Assembly (NCBI GenBank): GCA_963691705.1
Contig: OY829542.1
Location: forward strand, 31,296,579 to 31,360,578
Direction: 5' to 3'
Origin: Viola odorata
Taxonomy: Eukaryota > Streptophyta > Magnoliopsida > Malpighiales > Violaceae
Length of the DNA: 64,000 bases
In this document: positions 47,205 through 60,200 of the stretch, one piece after another
Numbering within the stretch: position 1 is the first letter of the stretch
Layout: each line of letters begins with the position of its first letter
The notes under the pieces: generated by a model
What the model saw: the letters and a program-made list of their open reading frames with translations, nothing else
The model's database searches: none
What the model was told of the DNA's origin: nothing
Position numbers and translations under genes: made by a program

Positions 47205-49072
47205 TGAAGAGATTGGCCTGGAGAGCTAGCGCAAGGCCTCGGATGGCTTAGGCGCGGGGACTTCATGGGATGCTAGGGTTGGCACGCCTGGTGCACGCAT
47301 GTCTTCATGGTTTGCGAGGACTTGGCGCGGATTTCCTCATGGTTTGCGCGGCCTATCCATGAGCCCTCATGCTCGTATCATCTCCTCCATCCTAAAATGG
47401 ATTCATCCTCAAATCTGCGCGCTCCATTCCTTTGCGAATGTCACACAGAGTACCTACATCGGAGAGATATGCATCAGCACTATGGAAAAGGTTTGAAAAA
47501 TAACAAAAAGGTAACTCAAAGCGATGATGTGAAAATAAGTCTGTAGACTTTAAAAGACAAGTAATTTTCTCCCATAGGAGAAGAGTAGGCTTGGGAATTG
47601 TTAATTGAAATAACCCTAAACTATCCTTCACTTAAGGCCTTGACCGCGGGCTTGAAGAGATTGGCTTGGAGAGTTAGCGCAAGGCCTCGGATGGCTTAGG
47701 CGCGGGGACTTCATGGGATGCTAGGGTTGGCACGCCTTGTGCGCGCATGTCTTCATGGTTTGCGAGGACTTGGCACGGATTTCCTCATGGCTTGCGCGTC
47801 CTATCCATGAGGTCTTCACGTGGATACGAGTGAGAGCCCTCATGCTCGTATCATCTCCTCCATCTTAAAATGGATTCGTCCTTGAATCTGCGCGCTCCAT
47901 TCCTTTGCGAATGTCACACATAGTACCTACATCGGAGAGATATGCATCAGCACTATGGAACAGGTTTGGAAAATAACTAAAAGGTAACTCAAAGCGATGA
48001 TGTGAAAATAAGTCTGTAGACTTCAAAAGGCAAGGAATTTTCTCCCATGGGAGAAGAGTAGGCTTGGGAATTGTTAAATGAAATAACCCTAAACTACCCT
48101 TCACTTAAGGCCTTGACCGCGGGCTTGAAGAGATTGGCTTGGAGAGCTAGCGCAAGGCCTCGGATGGCTTAGGCGCGGGGACTTCATGGGATGCTAGGGT
48201 TGGCACGCCTAGTGCGCGCATGTCTTCATGGTTTGCGAGGACTTGGCGCGGATTTCCTCATGGCTTGCGCGGCCTATCCATGAGGTCTTCACGTGGATAC
48301 GAGTGAGAGCCCTCATGCTCGTATCATCTCCTCCATCTTAAAATGGATTCGTCTTCGAATCTGCCCGCTCCATTCCTTTGCGAATGTCACACATAGTACC
48401 TACATCGGAGAGATATGCATCAACACTATGGAAAAGGTTTGGAAAAAAAACTAAAAGGTAACTCAAAGCGATGATGTGAAAATAAGTCTGTAGACTTCAA
48501 AAGACAAGGAATTTTCTCCCATGGGAGAAGAGTAGGCTTGGGAATTGTTAAATGAAATATACCTAAACTACCCTTCACTTAAGGGCTTGACCGCGGGCTT
48601 GAAGAGATTGGCTTGGAGAGCTAGCGCAAGGCCTCGGATGGCTTAGGCGCGGGGACTTCATGGGATGCTAGGGTTGGCACGCCTAGTTCGCGCATGTCTT
48701 CATGGTTTGCGAGGACTTGGCGCGGATTTCCTCATGGCTTGCGCGGCCTAACGATGAGGTCTTCACGTGGATACGAGTGAGAGCCCTCATGCTCGTATCA
48801 TCTCCTCCCACATAAAATGGATTCCTCCTCGAATCTGCGAACTCCATTCCTTTGTGAATGTCACACATAGTACCAACATCGGAGAGATATGCATCAGCAC
48901 TATGGAATAGGTTTGGAAAATAACTAAAAGGTAACTCAAAGCGATGATGTGAAAATAAGTCTGTAGACTTCAAAAGACAAGGAATTTTCTCCCATGGGAG
49001 AAGAGTAGGCTTGGGAATTGTTAAATGAAATAACCCTAAACTACCCTTCACTTAAGGCCTTGACCGCGGGCT

Positions 49073-49545
49073 TGAAGAGATTGGCTTGGAGAGCTAGCGC
49101 AAGGCCTCGGATGGCTTAGGCGCGGGGACTTCATGGGATGCTAGGGTTGGCACGCCTGGTGCACGCATGTCTTCATGGTTTGCGAGGACTTGGCGCGGAT
49201 TTCCTCATGGCTTGCGCGGCCTAACGATGAGGTCTTCACGTGGATACGAGTGAGAGCCCTCATGCTCGTATCATCTCCTCCATCTTAAAATGGATTCATC
49301 CTCAAATCTGCGCGCTCTATTCCTTTGCGAATGTCACACAGAGTACCTACATCGGAGAGATATGCATCAGCACTATGGAAAAGGGTTGAAAAATAACTAA
49401 AAGGTAACTCAAAGCGATGATGTGAAAATAAGTCTGTAGACTTTAAAAGACAAGCAATTTTCTCCCATGGGAGAAGAGTAGGCTTGGGAATTGTTAATTG
49501 AAATATACCTAAACTACCCTTCACTTAAGGCCTTGACCGCGGGCT
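49073..49545 (+). repeat. Type K monomer (representative, 473 bp, S-like body with the 25 bp retained)
   Basis: K begins like C or S (TGGTGCACGC, CCTAACGATGAGG) and keeps the 25-base segment and its hairpin. It then continues with S-type bases: TTCATCCTCAAATC, CACAGAGTACC, CATCAGCAC, GGGTTGAAAAATAACTAAAAGG and ACTTTAAAAGACAAGC. It ends TTAATTGAAATATACC. Copies start at 43893, 49073, 55527 and 59289, and each is followed by L. K could be a C/S recombinant or a descendant of the full-length ancestor of S; the sequence alone does not decide. Confidence 0.85.
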
Positions 49546-50018
49546 TAAAGAGATTGGCTTGGAGAGCTAGCGCAAGGCCTCGGATGGCTTAGGCGCGGGG
49601 ACTTCATGGGATGCTAGGGTTGGCACGCCTAGTGCGCGCATGTCTTCATGGTTTGCGAGGACTTGGCGCGGATTTCCTCATGGCTTGCGCGGCCTATCCA
49701 TGAGGTCTTCACGTGGATACGAGTGAGAGCCCTCATGCTCGTATCATCTCCTCCCTCATAAAATGGATTCCTCCTCGAATCTGCGAAGTCCATTCCTTTG
49801 TGAATGTCACACATAGTACCTACATAGGAGAAGTATGCATCAACACTATGGAGAAGGGTTGGAAAATAACGAAAAGGTAACTCAAATCGTTGTTGTGAAA
49901 ATAAGTCCGTAGACATCAAAAGACAAGGTATTTTCTCCCATGGGAGAAGAGTAGGCTTGGGAATTATTACATGAAATAACCCTAAGCTACCCTTCACTTA
50001 AGGCCTTGACTGCGGGCT
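49546..50018 (+). repeat. Type L monomer (representative, 473 bp, G relative)
   Basis: L starts with TAAAGAGATT instead of TGAAGAGATT and has a C-like first third (GAGGTCTTCACGTGG). It then has G-like bases: CTCCCTCATAAAATGG, CATAGGAGAAGTATGC, GGAAAATAACGAAAAGG and CAAATCGTTGTTGTG. Private marks are CTGCGAAGTCC, GGGAATTATTACATG, CCCTAAGCTACCC and CTTGACTGCGGG. Copies start at 44366, 49546, 56000, 59762 (2 bp shorter, GGTTGGCGCC) and 62601. Confidence 0.87.
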
Positions 50019-50491
50019 TGAAGAGATTGGCTTGGAGAGCTAGCACAAGGCCTCGGATGGCTTAGGCGCGGGGACTTCATGGGATGCTAGGGTTGGCACG
50101 CCTTGTGCGCGCATGCCTTCATGGTTTGCGAGGACTTGGCGCGGATTTCCTCATGGCTTGCGCGGCCTATCCATGAGGTCTTCACGTGGATACGAGTGAG
50201 AGCCCTCATGCTCGTATCATCTCCTCCCTCATAAAATGGATTCCTCCTCGAATCTACGAACTCTAATCCTTTGTGAATGCCACACATAGTACCTACATTG
50301 GAGAAGTATGCATCAACACTATGGAGAAGGGTTGGAAAATAACGAAAAGGTAAGTCAAATCGTTGTTGTGAAAATAAGTCCGTAGACATCAAAAGACAAG
50401 GTATTTTATCCCATGGGAGAAGAGTAGGCTTGGGAATTGTTAAATGAAATAACCCTAAACTACCCTTCACTTAAGGCCTTGACCGCGGGCT

Positions 50492-51263
50492 TGAAGAGAT
50501 TGGCCTGGAGAGCTAGCGCAAGGCCTCGGATGGCTTAGGCGCGGGGACTTCATGGGATGCTAGGGTTGGCACGCCTGGTGCACGCATGTCTTCATGGTTT
50601 GCGAGGACTTGGCGCGGATTTCCTCATGGTTTGCGCGGCCTATCCATGAGCCCTCATGCTCGTATCATCTCCTCCATCCTAAAATGGATTCATCCTCAAA
50701 TCTGCGCGCTCCATTCCTTTGCGAATGTCACACAGAGTACCTACATCGGAGAGATATGCATCAGCACTATGGAAAAGGTTTGAAAAATAACAAAAAGGTA
50801 ACTGAAAGCGATGATGTGAAAGCGATGATGGCTTAGGCGCGGGGACTTCATGGGATGCTAGGGTTGGCACGCCTTGTGCGCGCATGTCTTCATGGTTTGC
50901 GAGGACTTGGCACGGATTTCCTCATGGCTTGCGCGGCCTATCCATGAGGTCTTCACGTGGATACGAGTGAGAGCCCTCATGCTCGTATCATCTCCTCCAT
51001 CTTAAAATGGATTCGTCCTTGAATCTGCGCGCTCCATTCCTTTGCGAATGTCACACATAGTACCTACATCGGAGAGATATGCATCAACACTATGGAAAAG
51101 GTTTGGAAAAAAAACTAAAAGGTAACTCAAAGCGATGATGTGAAAATAAGTCTGTAGACTTCAAAAGACAAGGAATTTTCTCCCATGGGAGAAGAGTAGG
51201 CTTGGGAATTGTTAAATGAAATAACCCTAAACTACCCTTCACTTAAGGCCTTGACCGCGGGCT
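50492..51263 (+). repeat. Fused S/C monomer pair with a net 150-bp deletion
   Basis: The normal S plus C length is 922 (for example 56946-57867); here it is 772. S sequence runs to the GATGATG motif. TGAAAGCGATGATG (50803-50816) is then repeated exactly at 50817-50830 and joined to GCTTAGGCGC of the next C monomer (from 50831). The 3' end of S and the first about 40 bases of C are missing. The end of the inserted copy overlaps the GATG present before GCTTAGG in the intact C, so there is microhomology at the join. Confidence 0.92.
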
Positions 51264-52685
51264 TGAAGAGATTGGCTTGGAGAGCTAGCGCAAGGCCTCG
51301 GATGGCTTAGGCGCGGGGACTTCATGGGATGCTAGGGTTGGCACGCCTAGTGCGCGCATGTCTTCATGGTTTGCGAGGACTTGGCGCGGATTTCCTCATG
51401 GCTTGCGCGGCCTATCCATGAGGTCTTCACGTGGATACGAGTGAGAGCCCTCATGCTCGTATCATCTCCTCCATCTTAAAATGGATTCGTCTTCGAATCT
51501 GCGCGCTCCATTCCTTTGCGAATGTCACACATAGTACCTACATCGGAGAGATATGCATCAACACTATGGAAAAGGTTTGGAAAAAAAACTAAAAGGTAAC
51601 TCAAAGCGATGATGTGAAAATAAGTCTGTAGACTTCAAAAGACAAGGAATTTTCTCCCATGGGAGAAGAGTAGGCTTGGGAATTGTTAAATGAAATAACC
51701 CTAAACTACCCTTCACTTAAGGCCTTTACCGCGGGCTTGAAGAGATTGGCTTGGAGAGCTAGCGCAAGGCCTCGGATGGCTTAGGCGCGGGGACTTCATG
51801 GGATGCTAGGGTTGGCACGCCTAGTGCGCGCATGTCTTCATGGTTTGCGAGGACTTGGCACGGATTTCCTCATGGCTTGCACGGCCTATCCATGAGGTCT
51901 TCACGTGGATACGAGTGAGAGCCCTCATGCTCGTATCATCTCCTCCATCTTAAAATGGATTCGTCTTCGAATCTGCGCGCTCCATTCCTTTGCGAATGTC
52001 ACACATAGTACCTACATCGGAGAGATATGCATCAACACTATGGAAAAGGTTTGGAAAAAAAACTAAAAGGTAACTCAAAGCGATGATGTGAAAATAAGTC
52101 TGTAGACTTCAAAAGACAAGGAATTTTCTCCCATGGGAGAAGAGTAGGCTTGGGAATTGTTAAATGAAATATACCTAAACTACCCTTCACTTAAGGGCTT
52201 GACCGCGGGCTTGAAGAGATTGGCTTGGAGAGCTAGCGCAAGGCCTCGGATGGCTTAGGCGCGGGGACTTCATGGGATGCTAGGGTTGGCACGCCTAGTG
52301 CGCGCATGTCTTCATGGTTTGCGAGGACTTGGCGCGGATTTCCTCATGGCTTGCGCGGCCTATCCTTGAGGTCTTCACGTGGATACGAGTGAGAGCCCTC
52401 ATGCTCGTATCATCTCCTCCATCTTAAAATGGATTCGTCCTCGAATCTGCGAGCTCCATTCCTTTGCGAATGTCACACATAGTACCTACATCGGAGAGAT
52501 ATGCATCAACACTATGGAAAAGGTTTGGAAAAAAAACTAAAAGGTAACTCAAAGCGATGATGTGAAAATAAGTCTGTAGACTTCAAAAGACAAGGAATTT
52601 TCTCCCATGGGAGAAGAGTAGGCTTGGGAATTGTTAAATGAAATAACCCTAAACTACCCTTCACTTAAGGCCTTGACCGCGGGCT

Positions 52686-53158
52686 TGAAGAGATTGGCTT
52701 GGAGAGCTAGCGCAAGGCCTCGGATGGCTTAGGCGCGGGGACTTCATGGGATGCTAGGGTTGGCACGCCTAGTTCGCGCATGTCTTCATGGTTTGCGAGG
52801 ACTTGGCGCGGATTTCCTCATGGCTTGCGCGGCCTAACGATGAGGTCTTCACGTGGATACGAGTGAGAGCCCTCATGCTCGTATCATCTCCTCCCACATA
52901 AAATGGATTCCTCCTCGAATCTGCGAACTCCATTCCTTTGTGAATGTCACACATAGTACCAACATCGGAGAGATATGCATCAGCACTATGGAATAGGTTT
53001 GGAAAATAACTAAAAGGTAACTCAAAGCGATGATGTGAAAATAAGTCTGTAGACTTCAAAAGACAAGGAATTTTCTCCCATGGGAGAAGAGTAGGCTTGG
53101 GAATTGTTAAATGAAATAACCCTAAACTACCCTTCACTTAAGGCCTTGACCGCGGGCT
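52686..53158 (+). repeat. Type H monomer (representative, 473 bp)
   Basis: H carries CCTAACGATGAGG, CTCCCACATAAAATGG, ATTCCTCCTCGAATC, CTGCGAACTCC, TTTGTGAATG, AGTACCAACATCGG, CATCAGCAC, GGAA(C/T)AGG and GGAAAATAACTAAAAGG. The middle resembles G, CATCAGCAC resembles S, and the end is C-like, so H looks like an old mosaic that was then amplified. Copies start at 43420, 45313, 46260, 48600, 52686, 54581, 55054, 58816 and 61654. None occurs left of 43,420. Confidence 0.88.
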
Positions 53159-55053
53159 TGAAGAGATTGGCTTGGAGAGCTAGCGCAAGGCCTCGGATGG
53201 CTTAGGCGCGGGGACTTCATGGGATGCTAGGGTTGGCACGCCTTGTGCGCGCATGTCTTCATGGTTTGCGAGGACTTGGCACGGATTTCCTCATGGCTTG
53301 CGCGTCCTATCCATGAGGTCTTCACGTGGATACGAGTGAGAGCCCTCATGCTCGTATCATCTCCTCCATCTTAAAATGGATTCGTCCTTGAATCTGCGCG
53401 CTCCATTCCTTTGCGAATGTCACACATAGTACCTACATCGGAGAGATATGCATCAACACTATGGAAAAGGTTTGGAAAAAAAACTAAAAGGTAACTCAAA
53501 GCGATGATGTGAAAATAAGTCTGTAGACTTCAAAAGACAAGGAATTTTCTCCCATGGGAGAAGAGTAGGCTTGGGAATTGTTAAATGAAATAACCCTAAA
53601 CTACCCTTCACTTAAGGCCTTGACCGCGGGCTTGAAGAGATTGGCTTGGAGAGCTAGCGCAAGGCCTCGGATGGCTTAGGCGCGGGGACTTCATGGGATG
53701 CTAGGGTTGGCACGCCTAGTGCGCGCATGTCTTCATGGTTTGCGAGGACTTGGCGCGGATTTCCTCATGGCTTGCGCGGCCTATCCATGAGGTCTTCACG
53801 TGGATACGAGTGAGAGCCCTCATGCTCGTATCATCTCCTCCATCTTAAAATGGATTCGTCTTCGAATCTGCGCGCTCCATTCCTTTGCGAATGTCACACA
53901 TAGTACCTACATCGGAGAGATATGCATCAACACTATGGAAAAGGTTTGGAAAAAAAACTAAAAGGTAACTCAAAGCGATGATGTGAAAATAAGTCTGTAG
54001 ACTTCAAAAGACAAGGAATTTTCTCCCATGGGAGAAGAGTAGGCTTGGGAATTGTTAAATGAAATATACCTAAACTACCCTTCACTAAAGGGCTTGACCG
54101 CGGGCTTGAAGAGATTGGCTTGGAGAGCTAGCGCAAGGCCTCGGATGGCTTAGGCGCGGGGACTTCATGGGATGCTAGGGTTGGCACGCCTAGTGCACGC
54201 ATGTCTTCATGGTTTGCGAGGACTTGGCGCGGATTTCCTCATGGCTTGCGCGGCCTATCCTTGAGGTCTTCACGTGGATACGAGTGAGAGCCCTCATGCT
54301 CGTATCATCTCCTCCATCTTAAAATGGATTCGTCCTCGAATCTGCGAGCTCCATTCCTTTGCGAATGTCACACATAGTACCTACATCGGAGAGATATGCA
54401 TCAACACTATGGAAAAGGTTTGGAAAAAAAACTAAAAGGTAACTCAAAGCGATGATGTGAAAATAAGTCTGTAGACTTCAAAAGACAAGGAATTTTCTCC
54501 CATGGGAGAAGAGTAGGCTTGGGAATTGTTAAATGAAATAACCCTAAACTACCCTTCACTTAAGGCCTTGACCGCGGGCTTGAAGAGATTGGCTTGGAGA
54601 GCTAGCGCAAGGCCTCGGATGGCTTAGGCGCGGGGACTTCATGGGATGCTAGGGTTGGCACGCCTAGTTCGCGCATGTCTTCATGGTTTGCGAGGACTTG
54701 GCGCGGATTTCCTCATGGCTTGCGCGGCCTAACGATGAGGTCTTCACGTGGATACGAGTGAGAGCCCTCATGCTCGTATCATCTCCTCCCACATAAAATG
54801 GATTCCTCCTCGAATCTGCGAACTCCATTCCTTTGTGAATGTCACACATAGTACCAACATCGGAGAGATATGCATCAGCACTATGGAACAGGTTTGGAAA
54901 ATAACTAAAAGGTAACTCAAAGCGAGGATGTGAAAATAAGTCTGTAGACTTCAAAAGACAAGGAATTTTCTCCCATGGGAGAAGAGTAGGCTTGGGAATT
55001 GTTAAATGAAATAACCCTAAACTACCCTTCACTTAAGGCCTTGACCGCGGGCT
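53159..55053 (+). repeat. C-C-C-H cassette repeated 4,235 bp downstream
   Basis: Monomers at 53159, 53633, 54107 and 54581 match those at 57394, 57868, 58342 and 58816. Shared marks are CGTCCTTGAATC, CGTCTTCGAATC, ATATACCTAAAC with CACTAAAGGGC, CTAGTGCACGC with CTGCGAGCTCC, and CTAGTTCGCGC in H. The same cassette order also occurs at 50831-53158. Confidence 0.82.
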
Positions 55054-57256
55054 TGAAGAGATTGGCTTGGAGAGCTAGCGCAAGGCCTCGGATGGCTTAG
55101 GCGCGGGGACTTCATGGGATGCTAGGGTTGGCACGCCTAGTTCGCGCATGTCTTCATGGTTTGCGAGGACTTGGCGCGGATTTCCTCATGGCTTGCGCGG
55201 CCTAACGATGAGGTCTTCACGTGGATACGAGTGAGAGCCCTCATGCTCGTATCATCTCCTCCCACATAAAATGGATTCCTCCTCGAATCTGCGAACTCCA
55301 TTCCTTTGTGAATGTCACACATAGTACCAACATCGGAGAGATATGCATCAGCACTATGGAATAGGTTTGGAAAATAACTAAAAGGTAACTCAAAGCGATG
55401 ATGTGAAAATAAGTCTGTAGACTTCAAAAGACAAGGAATTTTCTCCCATGGGAGAAGAGTAGGCTTGGGAATTGTTAAATGAAATAACCCTAAACTACCC
55501 TTCACTTAAGGCCTTGACCGCGGGCTTGAAGAGATTGGCTTGAAGAGCTAGCGCAAGGCCTCGGATGGCTTAGGCGCGGGGACTTCATGGGATGCTAGGG
55601 TTGGCACGCCTGGTGCACGCATGTCTTCATGGTTTGCGAGGACTTGGCGCGGATTTCCTCATGGCTTGCGCGGCCTAACGATGAGGTCTTCACGTGGATA
55701 CGAGTGAGAGCCCTCATGCTCGTATCATCTCCTCCATCTTAAAATGGATTCATCCTCAAATCTGCGCGCTCTATTCCTTTGCGAATGTCACACAGAGTAC
55801 CTACATCGGAGAGATATGCATCAGCACTATGGAAAAGGGTTGAAAAATAACTAAAAGGTAACTCAAAGCGATGATGTGAAAATAAGTCTGTAGACTTTAA
55901 AAGACAAGCAATTTTCTCCCATGGGAGAAGAGTAGGCTTGGGAATTGTTAATTGAAATATACCTAAACTACCCTTCACTTAAGGCCTTGACCGCGGGCTT
56001 AAAGAGATTGGCTTGGAGAGCTAGCGCAAGGCCTCGGATGGCTTAGGCGCGGGGACTTCATGGGATGCTAGGGTTGGCACGCCTAGTGCGCGCATGTCTT
56101 CATGGTTTGCGAGGACTTGGCGCGGATTTCCTCATGGCTTGCGCGGCCTATCCATGAGGTCTTCACGTGGATACGAGTGAGAGCCCTCATGCTCGTATCA
56201 TCTCCTCCCTCATAAAATGGATTCCTCCTCGAATCTGCGAAGTCCATTCCTTTGTGAATGTCACACATAGTACCTACATAGGAGAAGTATGCATCAACAC
56301 TATGGAGAAGGGTTGGAAAATAACGAAAAGGTAACTCAAATCGTTGTTGTGAAAATAAGTCCGTAGACATCAAAAGACAAGGTATTTTCTCCCATGGGAG
56401 AAGAGTAGGCTTGGGAATTATTACATGAAATAACCCTAAGCTACCCTTCACTTAAGGCCTTGACTGCGGGCTTGAAGAGATTGGCTTGGAGAGCTAGCAC
56501 AAGGCCTCGGATGGCTTAGGCGCGGGGACTTCATGGGATGCTAGGGTTGGCACGCCTTGTGCGCGCATTCCTTCATGGTTTGCGAGGACTTGGCGCGGAT
56601 TTCCTCATGGCTTGCGCGGCCTATCCATGAGGTCTTCACGTGGATACGAGTGAGAGCCCTCATGCTCGTATCATCTCCTCCCTCATAAAATGGATTCCTC
56701 CTCGAATCTACGAACTCTATTCCTTTGTGAATGCCACACATAGTACCTACATTGGAGAAGTATGCATCAACACTATGGAGAAGGGTTGGAAAATAACGAA
56801 AAGGTAAGTCAAATCGTTGTTGTGAAAATAAGTCCGTAGACATCAAAAGACAAGGTATTTTATCCCATGGGAGAAGAGTAGGCTTGGGAATTGTTAAATG
56901 AAATAACCCTAAACTACCCTTCACTTAAGGCCTTGACCGCGGGCTTGAAGAGATTGGCCTGGAGAGCTAGCGCAAGGCCTCGGATGGCTTAGGCGCGGGG
57001 ACTTCATGGGATGCTAGGGTTGGCACGCCTGGTGCACGCATGTCTTCATGGTTTGCGAGGACTTGGCGCGGATTTCCTCATGGTTTGCGCGGCCTATCCA
57101 TGAGCCCTCATGCTCGTATCATCTCCTCCATCCTAAAATGGATTCATCCTCAAATCTGCGCGCTCCATTCCTTTGCGAATGTCACACAGAGTACCTACAT
57201 CGGAGAGATATGCATCAGCACTATGGAAAAGGTTTGAAAAATAACAAAAAGGTAAC
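55054..57256 (+). repeat. H-K-L-G-S cassette, right copy
   Basis: Partner of 48600-50802. The small differences seen include TTGAAGAGCTAG in K and GCATTCC instead of GCATGCC in G. The 150-bp loss that follows the left copy is absent here, so this copy is the undamaged reference for that deletion. Confidence 0.85.
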
Positions 57257-60200
57257 TGAAAGCGATGATGTGAAAATAAGTCTGTAGACTTTAAAAGACA
57301 AGTAATTTTCTCCCATAGGAGAAGAGTAGGCTTGGGAATTGTTAATTGAAATAACCCTAAACTATCCTTCACTTAAGGCCTTGACCGCGGGCTTGAAGAG
57401 ATTGGCTTGGAGACTTAGCGCAAGGCCTCGGATGGCTTAGGCGCGGGGACTTCATGGGATGCTAGGGTTGGCACGCCTTGTGCGCGCATGTCTTCATGGT
57501 TTGCGAGGACTTGGCACGGATTTCCTCATGGCTTGCGCGGCCTATCCATGAGGTCTTCACGTGGATACGAGTGAGAGCCCTCATGCTCGTATCATCTCCT
57601 CCATCTTAAAATGGATTCGTCCTTGAATCTGCGCGCTCCATTCCTTTGCGAATGTCACACATAGTACCTACATCGGAGAGATATGCATCAACACTATGGA
57701 AAAGGTTTGGAAAAAAAACTAAAAGGTAACTCAAAGCGATGATGTGAAAATAAGTCTGTAGACTTCAAAAGACAAGGAATTTTCTCCCATGGGAGAAGAG
57801 TAGGCTTGGGAATTGTTAAATGAAATAACCCTAAACTACCCTTCACTTAAGGCCTTGACCGCGGGCTTGAAGAGATTGGCTTGGAGAGCTAGCGCAAGGC
57901 CTCGGATGGCTTAGGCGCGGGGACTTCATGGGATGCTAGGGTTGGCACGCCTAGTGCGCGCATGTCTTCATGGTTTGCGAGGACTTGGCGCGGATTTCCT
58001 CATGGCTTGCGCGGCCTATCCATGAGGTCTTCACGTGGATACGAGTGAGAGCCCTCATGCTCGTATCATCTCCTCCATCTTAAAATGGATTCGTCTTCGA
58101 ATCTGCGCGCTCCATTCCTTTGCGAATGTCACACATAGTACCTACATCGGAGAGATATGCATCAACACTATGGAAAAGGTTTGGAAAAAAAACTAAAAGG
58201 TAACTCAAAGCGATGATGTGAAAATAAGTCTGTAGACTTCAAAAGACAAGGAATTTTCTCCCATGGGAGAAGAGTAGGCTTGGGAATTGTTAAATGAAAT
58301 ATACCTAAACTACCCTTCACTAAAGGGCTTGACCGCGGGCTTGAAGAGATTGGCTTGGAGAGCTAGCGCAAGGCCTCGGATGGCTTAGGCGCGGGGACTT
58401 CATGGGATGCTAGGGTTGGCACGCCTAGTGCACGCATGTCTTCATGGTTTGCGAGGACTTGGCGCGGATTTCCTCATGGCTTGCGCGGCCTATCCTTGAG
58501 GTCTTCACGTGGATACGAGTGAGAGCCCTCATGCTCGTATCATCTCCTCCATCTTAAAATGGATTCGTCCTCGAATCTGCGAGCTCCATTCCTTTGCGAA
58601 TGTCACACATAGTACCTACATCGGAGAGATATGCATCAACACTATGGAAAAGGTTTGGAAAAAAAACTAAAAGGTAACTCAAAGCGATGATGTGAAAATA
58701 AGTCTGTAGACTTCAAAAGACAAGGAATTTTCTCCCATGGGAGAAGAGTAGGCTTGGGAATTGTTAAATGAAATAACCCTAAACTACCCTTCACTTAAGG
58801 CCTTGACCGCGGGCTTGAAGAGATTGGCTTGGAGAGCTAGCGCAAGGCCTCGGATGGCTTAGGCGCGGGGACTTCATGGGATGCTAGGGTTGGCACGCCT
58901 AGTTCGCGCATGTCTTCATGGTTTGCGAGGACTTGGCGCGGATTTCCTCATGGCTTGCGCGGCCTAACGATGAGGTCTTCACGTGGATACGAGTGAGAGC
59001 CCTCATGCTCGTATCATCTCCTCCCACATAAAATGGATTCCTCCTCGAATCTGCGAACTCCATTCCTTTGTGAATGTCACACATAGTACCAACATCGGAG
59101 AGATATGCATCAGCACTATGGAATAGGTTTGGAAAATAACTAAAAGGTAACTCAAAGCGATGATGTGAAAATAAGTCTGTAGACTTCAAAAGACAAGGAA
59201 TTTTCTCCCATGGGAGAAGAGTAGGCTTGGGAATTGTTAAATGAAATAACCCTAAACTACCCTTCACTTAAGGCCTTGACCGCGGGCTTGAAGAGATTGG
59301 CTTGGAGAGCTAGCGCAAGGCCTCGGATGGCTTAGGCGCGGGGACTTCATGGGATGCTAGGGTTGGCACGCCTGGTGCACGCATGTCTTCATGGTTTGCG
59401 AGGACTTGGCGCGGATTTCCTCATGGCTTGCGCGGCCTAACGATGAGGTCTTCACGTGGATACGAGTGAGAGCCCTCATGCTCGTATCATCTCCTCCATC
59501 TTAAAATGGATTCATCCTCAAATCTGCGCGCTCTATTCCTTTGCGAATGTCACACAGAGTACCTACATCGGAGAGATATGCATCAGCACTATGGAAAAGG
59601 GTTGAAAAATAACTAAAAGGTAACTCAAAGCGATGATGTGAAAATAAGTCTGTAGACTTTAAAAGACAAGCAATTTTCTCCCATGGGAGAAGAGTAGGCT
59701 TGGGAATTGTTAATTGAAATATACCTAAACTACCCTTCACTTAAGGCCTTGACCGCGGGCTTAAAGAGATTGGCTTGGAGAGCTAGCGCAAGGCCTCGGA
59801 TGGCTTAGGCGCGGGGACTTCATGGGATGCTAGGGTTGGCGCCTAGTGCGCGCATGTCTTCATGGTTTGCGAGGACTTGGCGCGGATTTCCTCATGGCTT
59901 GCGCGGCCTATCCATGAGGTCTTCACGTGGATACGAGTGAGAGCCCTCATGCTCGTATCATCTCCTCCCTCATAAAATGGATTCCTCCTCGAATCTGCGA
60001 AGTCCATTCCTTTGTGAATGTCACACATAGTACCTACATAGGAGAAGTATGCATCAACACTATGGAGAAGGGTTGGAAAATAACGAAAAGGTAACTCAAA
60101 TCGTTGTTGTGAAAATAAGTCCGTAGACATCAAAAGACAAGGTATTTTCTCCCATGGGAGAAGAGTAGGCTTGGGAATTATTACATGAAATAACCCTAAG

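Larger units (their letters stand above)
47205..50491 (+). repeat. HOR block 25: 7-mer with H-K-L-G, 3287 bp
   Basis: Monomers start at 47205 (S), 47653 (C/H hybrid), 48126 (C), 48600 (H), 49073 (K), 49546 (L) and 50019 (G with a C-type start: GCTAGCACAAGG, CCTTGTGCGCGC, GTCTTCACGTGG). The hybrid switches from C to H near 47,905-47,950. Confidence 0.88.
48600..50802 (+). repeat. H-K-L-G-S cassette, left copy
   Basis: H 48600, K 49073, L 49546, G 50019 and the S at 50492 match 55054-57256 at a constant offset of 6454. The S of both copies has AACTGAAAGCG, and the G of both has a C-type start. A third partial copy (H-K-L) lies at 58816-60232. Confidence 0.85.
50492..56945 (+). repeat. HOR block 26: about 14-mer with an internal deletion, 6454 bp
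   Basis: Monomers start at 50492 (S fused to a truncated C), 51264, 51738, 52212 (C), 52686 (H), 53159, 53633, 54107 (C), 54581 and 55054 (two H in a row), 55527 (K), 56000 (L) and 56473 (G). The C-C-C-H cassette occurs twice, and the second H is duplicated in tandem. Confidence 0.88.
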
